64,000 nt of DNA. Origin: Odontocerum albicorne (Eukaryota > Arthropoda > Insecta > Trichoptera > Odontoceridae). This document shows, piece after piece, positions 21,138 to 36,100 of the stretch; within the stretch, counting starts at the first letter, position 1, and each line of letters starts with the position of its first letter. The stretch lies in assembly GCA_949825065.1 (NCBI GenBank), contig OX463847.1, positions 35,969,789-36,033,788 on the forward strand. The letters run 5' to 3'. The notes beneath the pieces were generated by a model. That model was not told the origin of the DNA, searched no databases, and saw nothing but the letters and a program-made list of their open reading frames with translations. Both the position numbers and the translations under genes were made by a program.

Positions 21138-24100
21138 CTGAAATAAAATCAGTCGTAATTATTTTCATGTTCAATTTTTAGGATTGATAATCTCTTAATA
21201 TAAATTGCGATAAAAACTCACTTTGATCAGTGTTGAAATCTGCAAAATTCCATATGAATTCTCCAATAAAGAATCCTTCCTTCCTCAGTTGATCAAATGC
21301 CTCAAAGTGTTTGGACATGAGCTGGATTTGAAACTCTTCTGACCATACAAACTGCGGATGCTGTAAAAGATATTTTTGTTTAAATGAAAGTCGCTCATTT
21401 TAGTTTGTAGGCTTCTTTCTCCCTTTCACCTATTTTGGGGTTGTATACACAACATACTATTCACCTATTTTGGGGTTGTATACCTAACATACTATTCACC
21501 TATTTTGGGGTTGTATACACAACATACTATTCACCTATTTTGGGGTTGTATACACAACATACTATTCACAAAAATATATTTACAATTTTGTGAATAGTGA
21601 GAGCCCTGCACTAACCAAAAATATTAGTTTTTGTTTTATGAAAAACCCGATATAAATTAAACGACGTTTAGATACTCTGGTCATTGAATTTCTACCGGGC
21701 GTTTTCCTTTTTTGAAAGAAACTCATTAACCGCGTAATATTAAATTTTTAACATTTCATAACATAATAAAATAACATCTATCGGCTTTAGTTGAAATACT
21801 ACTAAGAGAAGAGGTACCATATTTTTTCTGTACCTGGCCATGTAATGGGCGTGGTCGGTGTAATATCTATCCATATATGCTCTAACTTATTGCAGTTGGA
21901 AACTTCTGAACCTTAGAGGTAGATCTATTAGCTTTTACTATAATTTATAGTGAATAACTAATGGCATGAATTTTTGTAATTTCATAATTAATACATACAT
22001 ATCTTACCATCATGCCATTTTCCTGTTGAAGTAGGTAGAGATAATGTATCACCAAACCTTCCTATCATGATATACTTATTAAATAACCTTACTCAAGAGG
22101 TAATGAAGGTTTTCATCAAGAATTCTGATATGTAGTTATTTATGTCTCACCATGTGATACCCAGTGACAGAGTCAGCTCCGTATTCTGACATAATAACAG
22201 GCTTATTGTACTTGTCTCTCCAGGCTTTGGCTTCAGCCACCACTCTTCCTGTGATCATGTCCAGTCTTCCCGTATTGTTGTACCATCCATAATATCTGTT
22301 AAAGCTTAGAATGTCCAAATGCTTTCCCTGAAATTTATTGTTTGGATATACATTAACAAGAGTCATTGTCTCCATTTAAGCTACCACTTGTTACTGAACT
22401 AGATAGGAAGATAAACTTATATCAACATTTGCCTAAAAAGTATTGTTTTGTTTGACAGAGAGAATAACAGTCTTTTATAGAATTTATTCATAGTTTTTGT
22501 GAAATCCATTGCAATTTATATAGTTTTGTGGGGACAGGGTCTCAAAATGTCGGGACTTGCTACCTTTCAAGGAAACGCATTTGATTCATATCAGAACATT
22601 GTCTAACTTTTCAGAGAGTTCAATCAGCAATGTAATAAAAGGTACCCAATTCAGTAAATCCAGCCAGACCAGAATAAGGAGCATAAAGTCTCATATATCT
22701 AAAAAGTACCATTACTGATTACCTCCATGGTCTAGTTGGTAAGATGCTGGATCTTCACCTTGGGTTGGATTCCCGAAGGTACTCATAATTAAAGAAAAAT
22801 AAAATGGGCCCCAGTCTGGTAAAATAGTTTGTCAGGTTACAATACTCACATGCGCTAGACATATGTGAAAATTGCATCTTCATATGCAGTAGTTTTATCA
22901 AAATGTTCATTGATAAACTACGAGTTCCATTTCTTTAATGGTTCTAAAGCACGAAGGCTCGATTAAAAGGGCCGAAGACAGTGTTATCTCATTCTTTTAC
23001 ATATCTGATACCAGTTTGGTTCATTTACTGAGGGGCATGAATAAATGAATGAGTAAAAAGCACAAGATATACTATAAGTGTAAAAGCGCAAGATATACTA
23101 TAAGTATAAAAGTACAAGATATTGCTATAATCACTGTGTGACGTTTCACTAGTTATTTTAGAGTTGCATTGAAAAAATATCTGAAGTGACATGATACTCA
23201 AGCAGTCGTGTAAAAAAATGGTGCCACTCAACAGCTGTTTCTTGTGCATTACAACACTGTTTTCCTACAAAAATTATAATGAAAATAGTGAGATAATTTT
23301 GTAATAAAATAGTGGAATAATGTTCACAGTGATTTTATTTACTAAATCACCAACAACCCCCAAAGTTGGAATAGAACTAATTAAATTAATAAAAGTAGTG
23401 GAACGGATTATTTGTCTTCACGAATCTTTAGTCCAGCGGTTCTTCTCAACCTTTTTACAAATTAATTTCTATAAATTAATTTGAATACCATTATAGTTCA
23501 GAAATTCTAGGATGAGCCCTGTGACAGCTCACAAATTTGCCCCAATACAACCTTATGTAATGTATTTACCTAAATAACTTGCTATTTATTAGAATTGAGG
23601 CGTATATTAAAGTTGATAAAATAATTAAAATTACTGAACATCGTTACAAGGTTGTATTGGGGCAAATTGCTGAGCTGTCACAGGACTCATCCTAGAATTT
23701 CCAAACTATAACAAAAACATGTCTTGTATATAAATAGGAAGTCAAGACTTATACACTTTATTACATATTTTTATTTCATTTCCATTAAAAAAATAAAACT
23801 AATGAATATTAGCGAATATGATCAACAAAATGATTTCTCACTTCAAGCTAGTATCTTATTGTCTTTTCGAAGCCCAAATATCTGATATTTTTAACCTGTT
23901 CTATAGTTGCTTTTTGTGTAGATCGACAATTCGTTGGGTCTACTGATTACCATGACATGACTGACTTTGATATACTAATTTTCATCCCTAAAAATGTTGA
24001 TCTTCGTTAAAATGTGACATGATTTTTCCTTTTTGTTTTTAAAACATTGAAATGTAATGAGAGTGTAATAAATAAAATAATTATAATTACAGCTTTGTCT

Positions 24101-27100
24101 TCATCGACTGATCTTGTAAAAGAAAGCGTTATTGGTCTTGATGTATCTAAAGATTTAACATGTTGTACAATTTTTCTGGAAGAAAATATTTTTTTAATGA
24201 AATACCTTGTTTTAATTTGAGATTTTTATCTCACAGTGAATAGACAATGACAGATGATGATGAAGAAATTGGACGAGTTGTATACAACACAAGTATTATT
24301 TAATAGTAGATATTTATTATATTTTGTATTTGATATAAGCTTAACTTCAATTCTTCAAAATAATATCTGTACCCTAGAGGATAAACCACGGAAGTAACTT
24401 TGCACCCTAGCGGATAAATGTCATATGCGTCATACATGAATTGTATGATGCAACGTCGTTTATACTCTGGGATAAAATGTGACTCCCGTGGTTCATCCTC
24501 TAGGGTACAGATATGTCAAGTTAGAAATCACACATAGATGTGTGATTTCTAACTTGACATACTATTTTGAAGAATTTGGTGACCAACCTTTTTGGACTGC
24601 GTGCCAAAACTGGCGATGGCCCGTGTGAAGTTTTTTTTTAAATTAATAGGTATATCAAAATTTGAATGCCTGGAAACAAGGTAACATGTTCGAAACAGTG
24701 TTCCCAAGTCCAGCACAAATTTTAAAGGCTGAATTCATTCACCTTGAAAATTGTGAAGGAACTATGAATGTCAACTGGATGTTTGCTTGACTTCAGATGG
24801 TCCATCAATTGGATTGGTAATATCCATAAAAAAACTTCTTTAGGATTTCACCCTACGATGTGATCACTCACAGCTAAACATGAGATGGCAGTGATTGGAC
24901 TTTTGGGTAGACTTCTCGAGTTCCACAAATACTCTACATCGAATAGCAAGGGAGGCAATATTAGAGAAATTCGTGACCTTAGACAAAGGTGTGGGTTTGA
25001 AACAGTATATGATGATCCTGCAGCTGTTGTTCAACGCCGTGTTAACATGAATAATATGGGAAGATTTATGCCACACAAGACATGCATATTGTGCAAAGGA
25101 CCATAGCTTAACACCTTCAGAGCATGAGGGCTTATCCCCTCAGATGCTTATGAAAATCACAGTGAAAAAATATGTTATTATCAATTTTTTAATAAACAAC
25201 TGTCTTATTGTTATTTTTTATGATTTATAGAAAATAATAGCTCGCGGGCTGCACAAAACACTGGCGGACCATGGGCTAGCCATCCTTGACATAGAGATAG
25301 TCCAAAAGATCAGTTTGAAGGTAATTTTGCACTTGTGTTTGAAGACTAATCTATTATATAGATAACAGTGCAATGGTGTGAGTTGTTTTGTCGAGGCTGT
25401 TTTGGTGGAGCTGTTTGTCTTGCACTATTTGATGGTTCTTTCTTCATAGTTAAACTCTTGAACTAAATCTCCTCTTTCTCTCTTTTGTTAATGTTACTCT
25501 AGACATTATCTTCATCATGTTTCCTTAAAGTGCAGGATGTGGGTTCTCCTGATTGCTCCCCTCTCATGCATCGAATCCAGTTTTATAGATATCATCTTTT
25601 CACTTAAGATAATCATTGCCAATGTCATATTTCAAAGATAAATCATTCTCTCTAGCCTTGTAGTTTTTAACCTATATAAGATAATGACAAAATAAAATAA
25701 TTTTCTTACCCAAAATACTCGTCAGAAGCATCCCACTGTGTTCTGGGCTCATTGGCAATGGACCACATGATAACACTGGGGTGGTTCTTATCCCTCTTGA
25801 TCAGTTGTGTTAGTGAGTCCATATGCTTAGACAGTAAGGAGTCTGAAAATAGACTAAAATGCGAAATATTAGGGGTTTTGGATGAAAATGTCAGTTGAAC
25901 ATCAGTTGTGTTTCGGTTGTTGATCATTCATCGTTGACATTTATTGTTTTCTATTTGTCAGTGGATATCTATTGAATTCCTTTCAAAATTAATTTTCTTA
26001 TCGCTAGCTATATAATAGAATAGATTATATAAAGGTAACCATCGGAGTGAACAATATAACTTGGACTGTAATTTTTCAAAATAAATCTGTTTGTTTTTCT
26101 CAGAAAATGTGTTATTTTCCTTTTGTACATGTAAGTTGTTTTTATTTTCGCTACCTCCTTGATATTTCAAAGTGATAGGTTGAGAAATGATGCAAGTGTA
26201 TTAATTTATTAACATAATAATTTCTAAACGTAAATTCTGATGGTGTTTTTCCAGCTACTTAAAATAGTACTATTTAAATTCTGTCAAAAAAATGCTACAG
26301 TAAATTTATACACGTCAAATACTCGGATAGTATATTATTTAATTTAAGTTCAATAGGAAGTAAGTTGACTGCCAAGGTGAGACTGGATGGACCGTGAACC
26401 TATCTACTACTTCACGGAGTGGCTTCCATCACTCTGCGGCGCATTCTACTAGTCCTATGATCTTCACTAGTGATGAATCATGAGTCTACAATGGCTATGA
26501 TTCTAAGGCAAAAGTCCAGTCTTTTCACCGTAAATTACCAGAAGAAAGTGCACCAAACTCAGAGCAATGTCAATATAATGTTCACTGTTTTTTTTAACAC
26601 AAAGATGTTGTTCATTATGATTATGTTCCAAAAGGTCAAACTATGAATAAGGAACATTACCTCAGAGTTTTGTGAAGATTGAGAGATGCAATTAGGAGAA
26701 ATGGGTCTCGTTTTTGGGAAATCAGTCAATTGTAGCTTCACTATAATGCCCGTTTATCTCACCTCTTTCAGGATTTTTATCCAAACACCACATAACATAA
26801 TTCCATCAGCATCATCTTGTGTTGAGAGCATATGAATACTCTCAAAACATGGTCAGATGATGAATAATGATTACTACCTTTTTTTGAGGAGATCGAGAGG
26901 TGCAGTGAGGAGAAAATGGTCTTATCTCTAGGAAAGCGGTGACTTCACCCCAATAATCCACTGATCTCATCCCATTCAGGATTTAAAAATTAAAATAAAT
27001 AAATAGTAGGATTATTGAAGAAACATAGTATGTAAATATATATCGTGAAAATATACATGTTATGTATGTTAACATATGTTAAGGCAATGGAAAAAAAAAA

Positions 27101-30100
27101 CATTTGAAAGCGAAGCAATCAGACGGTCTGGGCTCATCTCTTAACATTTTCCCATTTGAGACACACCCCCACCAATAGGAGAGTGAGCTCGGCCACAATG
27201 ATGAAAAATATTTTTCAGCTCACACCCTTTTTGACCAAAAACCACATTACACAAATCCTTCAGCTTCCGTTTAATCCTCACATGGTTCCTTAAGATATCT
27301 GGTTATTCCCAAAAGTGAAAACCTTCTTTAAGGAAAATATTTGAGGTTGTGGTACAGCAGAACATGACAAAAAAGTTACTGTCTATTCCAAAAGGCTTGT
27401 TTGAAATTTGCTGTGAAAGGAGCACTGGAATAGGACTTTGGTTTCCTAATGAAAATATTTTGAAGGGGACTGAGGCTCTGTTGCGATTTTCAGCTGTTTT
27501 AAGATTTTGAGTACATAATTCAATGTATTTGTTCAAAACCTGCTCTGAGGGACGTGGAAGCCAATTTAATATTAAAAATAAGCTTACTCTGTATCAACGC
27601 TAGGACATTCGTTGATAATCATGATTCCTTGCTCATCAGCAAAGTCATACATCTCTTCTGCATACGGGTAGTGTGATGTCCTGTAAGTGTTGGCACCCAC
27701 CCATTTTATGAGGTTGTAATCCTTGGTTACTAGCGCCAGATCCAATCCTCTACCTCGTATCTGAAATATAAAAAAAATCCACTAAAAAACTTAAAATTGA
27801 AGACTTTTCTATAAAACCCCATTTGTAAAAAAAATTATTTAACTATGCAGTTCAATTGGTGGATTTTTTATGTATAGATATATTTTTTTAATACTTCTTT
27901 ACGAGCTCAAAATATGAGAAATTGAAAAAGAAAAGGAACATTTGATTGAAAATGTTCAAAATTGAGTTTTTGAAATTAATTTTATTCAGATGTTTCAGGG
28001 AAAGTTATGAGATATTTTAAAAGAATATGGAATGAAACGCAAACTTATTAGATCAATTGCTTCCTTAAATATGAAAAGCATGGCAGGTGTCAGAGTGGAT
28101 GAATAGATGACTGAATGGTTTATATGAAGAAAGGTGTCAAACAAAGATGTGTATAGACTTCATAACTCTTTAATATTTATGAAATCATGTGTGAATAAGA
28201 CAAAGAGTAAAATAAGAGAGATGAAAATATCAAATTTGATTTTGAATAGTTTCTTGAATGTAGACAATACGTGTATGTGATAGAATGTAGACAATATGTA
28301 TAAGAAATGTTGGTTGAGAGAGTGTATGCAGTGTTAAGATAAAGATTTGAGAATGTTAATAAGTTGAAAAAAACATGTTTGTTGCAAAAGTTGATTCTAT
28401 CAGTATTTGCAATGCACGGGTGAACAATAAAATATTAGAATATAATAAGTTGTGGAATTTTGATATTTGGAAAGCATGTTTTCGAGAGACGATAAAATAA
28501 AGTTGCATCATAAGTTTTTGAGATTTACTAACTTTAAATCGGGTATTCCTATAATTGATATGAATTATAGCTATCTCGAACAAACAATACATTTATTACT
28601 TCAGAGCAAGAGAAAAATATTAAATGATTTACTTGTTTTACATAAAATCATTAATTTGTCCTGAATTGCTTAGTTTTTCAATATTCAAGTTCTTTCAGCG
28701 CATACTCTCTATAGGGCTATTCTCTATTGTAAACAAAGTACCTCTACCAACCAAATTCCCCTATAAATAGAATATATCTTCTGGGAAATCAATTTGTATA
28801 GATTGCCGACATATTTTTCCATGGTCTGTTAAGGTATGAGTATAGAACTAGGCTCATTACACAGTTGATGAAGTATTGAATTTGTACCGTACAATTATTT
28901 TCGCATTAATGTCAAATTGGTATGGTGAGGTGCGGGCAGCTGACTGGAGACAACCCCGTATCGTGTGACCTACTGTGTATATTGCTAAATTATTGCAATC
29001 ATTTTGACTCGTATCAATGTGTTATTTTTAATGTTTTTCAGTGTCTTTATATTTGGTTTTGTTGAATTGTTGTAAATTGTTATATATTATATATATATTT
29101 TTTAATTTTAAGATATTTTGTGTTATTGTAAATGAAGCACAAATAATTTTTTTTAATAATTTTGTATACTATTTGCGAGATTATTTATGGTTTAAGCACT
29201 TTTACGAGAAAAACAGAAAATATGTAAAGCTGTAAACTTTGGATAGCTATTTCCACCCCAGTCCCTGTTTCCCATTTGACAAATTCTGATGTGAAATCTT
29301 CATATTCTTAATTACAAATAATGTAATTCTTTATATTTGTATACGTTTTCCATATATTTCAGAATGTACTCTAGACTTTTCTCAAATATTTCATTGATTT
29401 TTATTCTTCATGGATCACATCATGCACATTTAATACATATTTATATGGAAACAAATTATTTGATATATAGGATTTCGATTGATGGCAACTTTTCAGAAAA
29501 GCATCTCTTCTGTAAAGCAAGGTATAGGTGTACATTACTTTATTTATAATATAAAAGTCGCTAGAAAAAAAAGCTCCTTACATCTGCATCTTCATGTTTG
29601 CCAAAGCCCCTGAGGTAGGCTGGCTTATTGTTGATCATTAATGTAGTGTTGGACCAGGATACTTTCCTAATGCCCACTTTCTGTTTGTAAAGATCAAAGC
29701 TGCTGCCATTAATCCAAAGTAGAACCTGAAATAAAATATTTTAGATGTATCATAAGTACATTTATTTTAAGTTCTTTGTATAATGCTTCGACAATTGAAA
29801 AAAAATCATTTAGCACTCATTGACTATTATTAGAAAACATCGAGTGAATGGAAAAAATTGTGGTTAACTTTCACTTCAGAAAAGTAATTTGTTGCCATAA
29901 AACAGAAGATTTTAAAAAGAAAAAATTATAGTTCGTATTCGTTAGCAAATATGTACCATTATGGTCCAGAAGTTTTCACTCTGAACAAGTTCGAGTGTGT
30001 ATGTATAGATACCATGCCGGCTACATCCATCGCATGGCCAGGTAGTGTCACAGTCAAATTTTGATACCTTTGCCCTCAGTACTATTAGCAGCATAAGATG

Positions 30101-33100
30101 TGGCAAAAGTGAAACATGTATATCAGGATAGAGAGAAATGAAAAACAGTGGTCTGCAGATTTTGTATCTTGTCTCTGGGCATAAAACACCCCAGCTACAT
30201 CTCTATTAGCTGTTTTATATACATTATTGAAGAGCTGTGGAATAACTATAAATTATCCGGCATATGTATACTTGATGAAGACTACAGCTATTATAAATTA
30301 TCCTGCATATGTATACTTGATGAAGACTACAGCTATTATAAATTATCCTGCATATGTATACTTGATGAAGACTACAGCTATTATAAATTATCCTGCATAT
30401 GTATACTTGATGAAGACTACAGCTATTATAAATTATCCTGCATAAGTATACTTGATGAAGACTACAGCTATTATAAATTATCCTGCATATGTATACTTGA
30501 TGAAGACTACATCTATTATAAAATATTTACCTTAGGTCTAATTTTTCGAGACAGTGTGCTTTCTAAATATAGGAGCATACATACAATAAATTAATATATA
30601 CAGGTGATATCTATTAATAGGATGGACTGATAGCCTTCATAGAACTTGATGAATAGCAATAATGATGTGGTTACTAATATATATGGGGCAAGTGAAGAAA
30701 ATACAGTAGTTCCCCTTTATCTGCAGATGATACGTTCCAAGACCCTCAGTGTATGCCGGAAACCGCAGATATTATCAAACCCTATAAATGTTTTCCTATA
30801 CACACATACCTACCACTAGGGTCCAAAAGTTTCCAGCCTGTACAAGTTAGAGTGTGTATGGACAGATGCCAAATCGACCACACCTATCCTATGGTCAGGC
30901 AATGTTATAATTAATTTGATATATCTTCTCTAAGTGGTATGTTAACTACAGCGGATAGAAGACATGTTGTTGTGTTATATTGAATAAAATTTGAATATTG
31001 CAGAGTTATCAATTTTCTTTCAAAACAAGGGAAAAAAATTAACCGATGTTTAGATGCTGTCAACAGAGAATTGTCTTTGTTATATTCCACAGTGAAAGAT
31101 TATGGTAAATAGTTTCACTTAGACAAATTATCTATCATAGATGATCCTCATCAAGGCAGACCAGCATAAGCGCTCACTCTAGAAACAGTTTCATTAATGC
31201 AAGAACAAGTGTTACAAGATAGATGACTAAAATTAAAAGAAGTAAAATCAAAGTGTAGGCTTTCTAAAACTTCAGTGCTTCGAATTCTGCACAATCATCT
31301 TGGCATGAATAAGGTGAGTGCAAGATGGGTGCCAAAACTCTTGAGTGAACTTTTAATGCTCTGCGGTAGCAAAGAAATAGTTATGGTGGATAAAACTATG
31401 ATTTTGTACCACGATTCTCTGTCGAAAAGCGACCTAATGGAGTGCCACCATCATTACACCATAGAAAAGATGTGAAACAAGCCAAATATATTATGGTAAC
31501 AATTTTTTGGTGTATTCAGGGGTTTCTACCAATTGACTTCAAAGAGAGAGACACTATGATTACTGGTAAGTATTATGTGTCATTAATGTACAAATTAAAT
31601 TATGCCACAAAAAGAAAATATCAAAGGAAGTTGTCACGAGGTGTGAGATTATTGTACAACAATTCTGTTCCTGCAAACGCTGCCATTCGATACTGTGGTT
31701 TCCAAGAAATTAACTACCCACCTTTTACCCCTAACTTGGCCCCTAGTAATAATTTTTTATTTTCAAAACTGAAATTCGATTTGCATGGAAAAAAAATTAA
31801 AAGAAGAAATACTCTTCGCAGTGTTATAGCATTTTGAGAACCAACTTGTAAAATATATTTACAGCGATATTGAAAAATTTATTCATTGTTCTAAAAAAAT
31901 GTGTTGAATGACAGGGTGACTGTATTGAAAAATAAAGATTTTTGTTTCATTCTATAACCAACCAGACAAAAGTAAATAAAATAAGTTACATGGTCAAAAA
32001 AATATTCAAATCAATTTTAATCTATACAAAATTCATAATAAAAATTAAAATAAGATATCATCAATCAAAGGAAGGGATGGTGGAGAGGATAGGAAAATCG
32101 GGAATGAAATACTTCACATTATTGACACGAAATCAAGAGTTTCTTCCGTCACTTTTTAAAATATGCCAGTGACAAAGCGAGTCTAACATTAGTTGATAAC
32201 TGATTCCAGAATCTTACTGAATGAACAGTCAAGGGCTACATATAAAAATAAGAGCGGTGAACTTGGAAAGCAATTAAACAATCTCTGCTTAAGCGTAGCA
32301 CAGGTCCATGATCGGAAAGATGTTGAATATTATCGGCAAGATAAGAGGGGGCAACTGGACAGTTAAGGATATTATAAAATATGTACATTTTGCATCTAAT
32401 TTCTCATGTTTAATCAGTTCAGCTCTTTCTGGTATGAAATGGATCACACTTTTAAATTAAATAAATCTCAGATAAACATTTTGAAAATGATGTGATCAGC
32501 TGTTCCTCCGTAATATACAAATGATAGATGTCTGCATAGTTCAAAATTGGAAAAAGCAGAGATTTCACGGGCCAAATTTTGGTTTAAGTAGGCAGGAATC
32601 TTTGCAACTTTTGTAGGAAATGAAGGCTGAGAAGATCCTTCAGCTTACTTCATTAATTTGATTTTGCCATGAGAGAGTATTAAATACTAATACTTCTAGG
32701 TTTTTAACTGTTTTATTTAATGATAAGATAGAGTCATCGAGTTATATTGGAGGAAGTAAGCCAGCTTTGAGTTTGCTGAGCAGCTGAGGACTGTCAATGA
32801 AGATCGCTTGAGACTTCATACGACTAATGAGGAAGCTATGTTCTTTAGTCCACCCGGAGATTCATTTGAATCATTCAACATTATGTGAAAGCAATAAGAA
32901 TCAAAGTGATATACAGATGATAAGGACACTTAAGAGATGATGTTCATAATGATGATTGCGTTGAAAATAAAAAAGAAGAGTGGGTAGAAAATTTTATCTT
33001 ATGATTTTATTTATTTATTTAACACTTTTATTGCAATACAATCTGGAGGGCTTATTGCTAGGCGGCAATCTCTACCAACCAACCAGACAAAAGTAAATGA

Positions 33101-36100
33101 GCAAGTTACGTGGTCGCATACATCATTCAAATGACTATCCATCCGCACGAAATCCATAAACATATACGTGAGCACATGCCCACGAACCCCACAAAGACGG
33201 ACAATCACCCGAACATTATTTTTCATATAAAGTGAGATATCATCAATCAATAGGAAAAGAAGGGATGGTGGAGAGGAAAGGAAAAGAAAAATCAGGAATG
33301 AAACACGTTATTTTACTGACTATAAATTAAGAATTCTTTCAGTCGCATCTTAAAGCATGCCAAGGATGAAGCGAGTCTTATATTGCTTTGTAACTGATTC
33401 CAGAGTCTCACTGCATGGACTGTAAAGGACGACGTAAAGAAAGAGGAGTGGTGAACTGGAAAGGCCAATAAACAATCTCTGTTTGAGCGTAGCGCTAATC
33501 CATGATTGGAAAGACGCTGAAAATTTTCGGCGAGATAAGAGGGTGCGGCGGGACAGTTAAGGATATTATACAATAGAGACAGTATGTGAATTTGGCGTCT
33601 ATTTCTAACATTCAACCAGTTCAATGCCTTCTGGTATGAAGTTATATGATTTTTTATGATGTTGTAGAATAAACAATTCCCATGTTTTATAATTTACAAA
33701 TATATTCTTTATAGTTAAGGTATTAACGTTGTGGAAGTTTAAAGACATTGTAATTTATTTTTATCAAACACTGTTTATTCCACTTTTTTGTAACGGTATA
33801 ACCCTACCGGTTTCAAGGCTTTCACCTCATCTTCAGGGGAGTACAATTGTGCTCCCCTGAAGATGAGGTGAAAGCCTTGAAACCGGTAGGGTTATACCAT
33901 TAAAAAAAAGTGGAATAAACAGTGTTTGATAAAAATAAATTACAATTTACAAATATAGTTTCACAACTCAATTTCAAGAATTTTTAGTACAAGTGTATTT
34001 AATAAAATAGGCAGAGGTTTCTTATTTTTTCGTATATTATCAGAATTATTTTTAAAATGCATGAAAAAGACTTATGTAATGAACTGAATATAAAAAAATC
34101 AATTAACCTCCATTGTATACAAGTATCCAGGCTCTGAGTTCATTAAATATGGCCACCAAAGGTTGGCATTTGGAATTTCTATAATGTCTTGCAGTTTATT
34201 ACTTCCTCCTACTTCAATGCCATCTTTGTCCAGAAGAGTGACCACGCAAACGAACGTTTCATTTTCTGGAGAGCTTCCGTATGATATGTTGTAAGTAATA
34301 ATACCTTAAAATAAAATAAAAACTTTATTTTCATACTAATTTCATTACTAATAATTTTATTATTCAACTGAATTAAGTATGTTTCACGTTCAACTTTGAT
34401 GTATGAGAATGAAATGTGGACTTGGAAAAAGACAAAAAGGAGCTAAAGGCAATTCTTTGGAAATTCGTGCACTGAGAAGGTGACAATGCATAACAGAAAA
34501 CAGGATGAAGTGATTAGTGATGAATGTGAACGTAAATTGTTAAGTCAGATAAAGAAGATCACTCTACGCTAGTTTGAGCATCATAGAATGGATAAATAAA
34601 AAACGACAAGTTGGTTGGATCAAGTGAAAGATGTTGTGGCGTCCACATGCTCGGTCAATGACCGACGATGCGACCTTTGCATTCCTTGACAATTCAAAAC
34701 AAACAAGTACAAAGTCCACACGCCGGTCATTCAACTCATTGCCGGGCGTGGAGCGCATTCCATGCTAGAGCGAGAAGGCACCACATCTGTCGCGCCAGTT
34801 ACATATTTGAACGATACCTTAATACAACATTAATCGTTTTGCGAATGCAGAAACGAGACGGCGGCATATCGCGAGCGCATTCCCGCACATATTCAAGAAT
34901 GATATAAATACCTACGTCTACCAATAAAATCTCTCTTTCAGCATTTCGATCCAAAACTAGTTTTATTTATCAACAAATCATCATCATCTCTCCCTTAAGG
35001 ACATAGCTCCTAAAATGTTAAAAGTCAGAGATATGTTAAAAGCCAGAGATATGTTGAAAGCCAGAGATATGTTAAAAGCCAGAGATATGTTAAAAGTCAG
35101 AGATATGTTAAATGCCAGAGATATGTTGAAAGCTAGAGATATATTAGAAGTCAGAGATATGTTATAAGTCAGAGATATATTAACATTCAGAGATAGGATA
35201 TATTAAAAGTAAGAGGTTGCGGGATCGATTCTTGTCAGAATCCAGATTTTTTTAAAAAGGATTTTAGTCTTGTTTTCACTTAAGGCCTTTTTTAACATCT
35301 TTCTGGTTGGTTGGAAGCTATTACCACATGGCAATAAGCCCGCTAGGTTGTACAGTTTACAACGAAAGTATAATACAATACAATGATGAAAGAAAATTGT
35401 TTTATAAAATACATTGTGTCAAAATAGTGAAATGTTAGAATTTGATATAGATTGTTTGAATTAGATTCATAGGAATAGTAATTTGTTTTGTATTTTACAA
35501 AGGTCAGAGTTTTAGAACGTCATAGACAAATTGTTTACATGAACACTATTTTGTAATTAAAGGTGTACAGGATGACGATCCATTAGTCGCGCTCCAGTTT
35601 CAAACATTTATAATTTTTCAGTTTCAATAATTTTTAAACTTTTATTTTCAGATAATGTAAAAGGCATTCTAAATTTTTGTACTTGAACACCTCAAATCGT
35701 TTGGTTAAATTTCTATTGTTCTCTATAGCCAGTGCTTTTTTTTAAAAAAGAGATGCCGGAGCTCACTTCCTGTCAAGCTTTTTGTAAACCGTAAAAAAGG
35801 TGGTGGAGCTCCACTCCAGTGCTCCACTGCATAAAAAGCACTGACAGTACTTTTTAAAAAAAAAAAAGTGCCGGAGCTCACTTCTTGTCAAGCTTTTTGC
35901 GTACTGTAAAAAAGGTGGTGGAGCGCCGCTCCACTGTGCTCCACCGCAAAATAGCACTGTATGGAGTAGAGACATGGATTATACATGTGAAAAAAAGAAA
36001 ACTATTTATTTTTAATAAAATAATAATATTCTTGTCCTTTACTGTCCATGCAGTGAGACTCTGGAATCAGTTACAAACCAATATAAGACTCGCTCTGTCC

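Noticed and set aside
24885..25106. Host gene at the 73-codon plus-strand frame
   Set aside because: It lies within a GUSB-A intron between sequences that look like transposon ends; no complete domain.
30148..30594. 148-codon frame with repeated [14 protein letters not shown] units
   Set aside because: Explained by the 45-bp tandem array inside a GUSB-A intron, opposite to the gene's strand.
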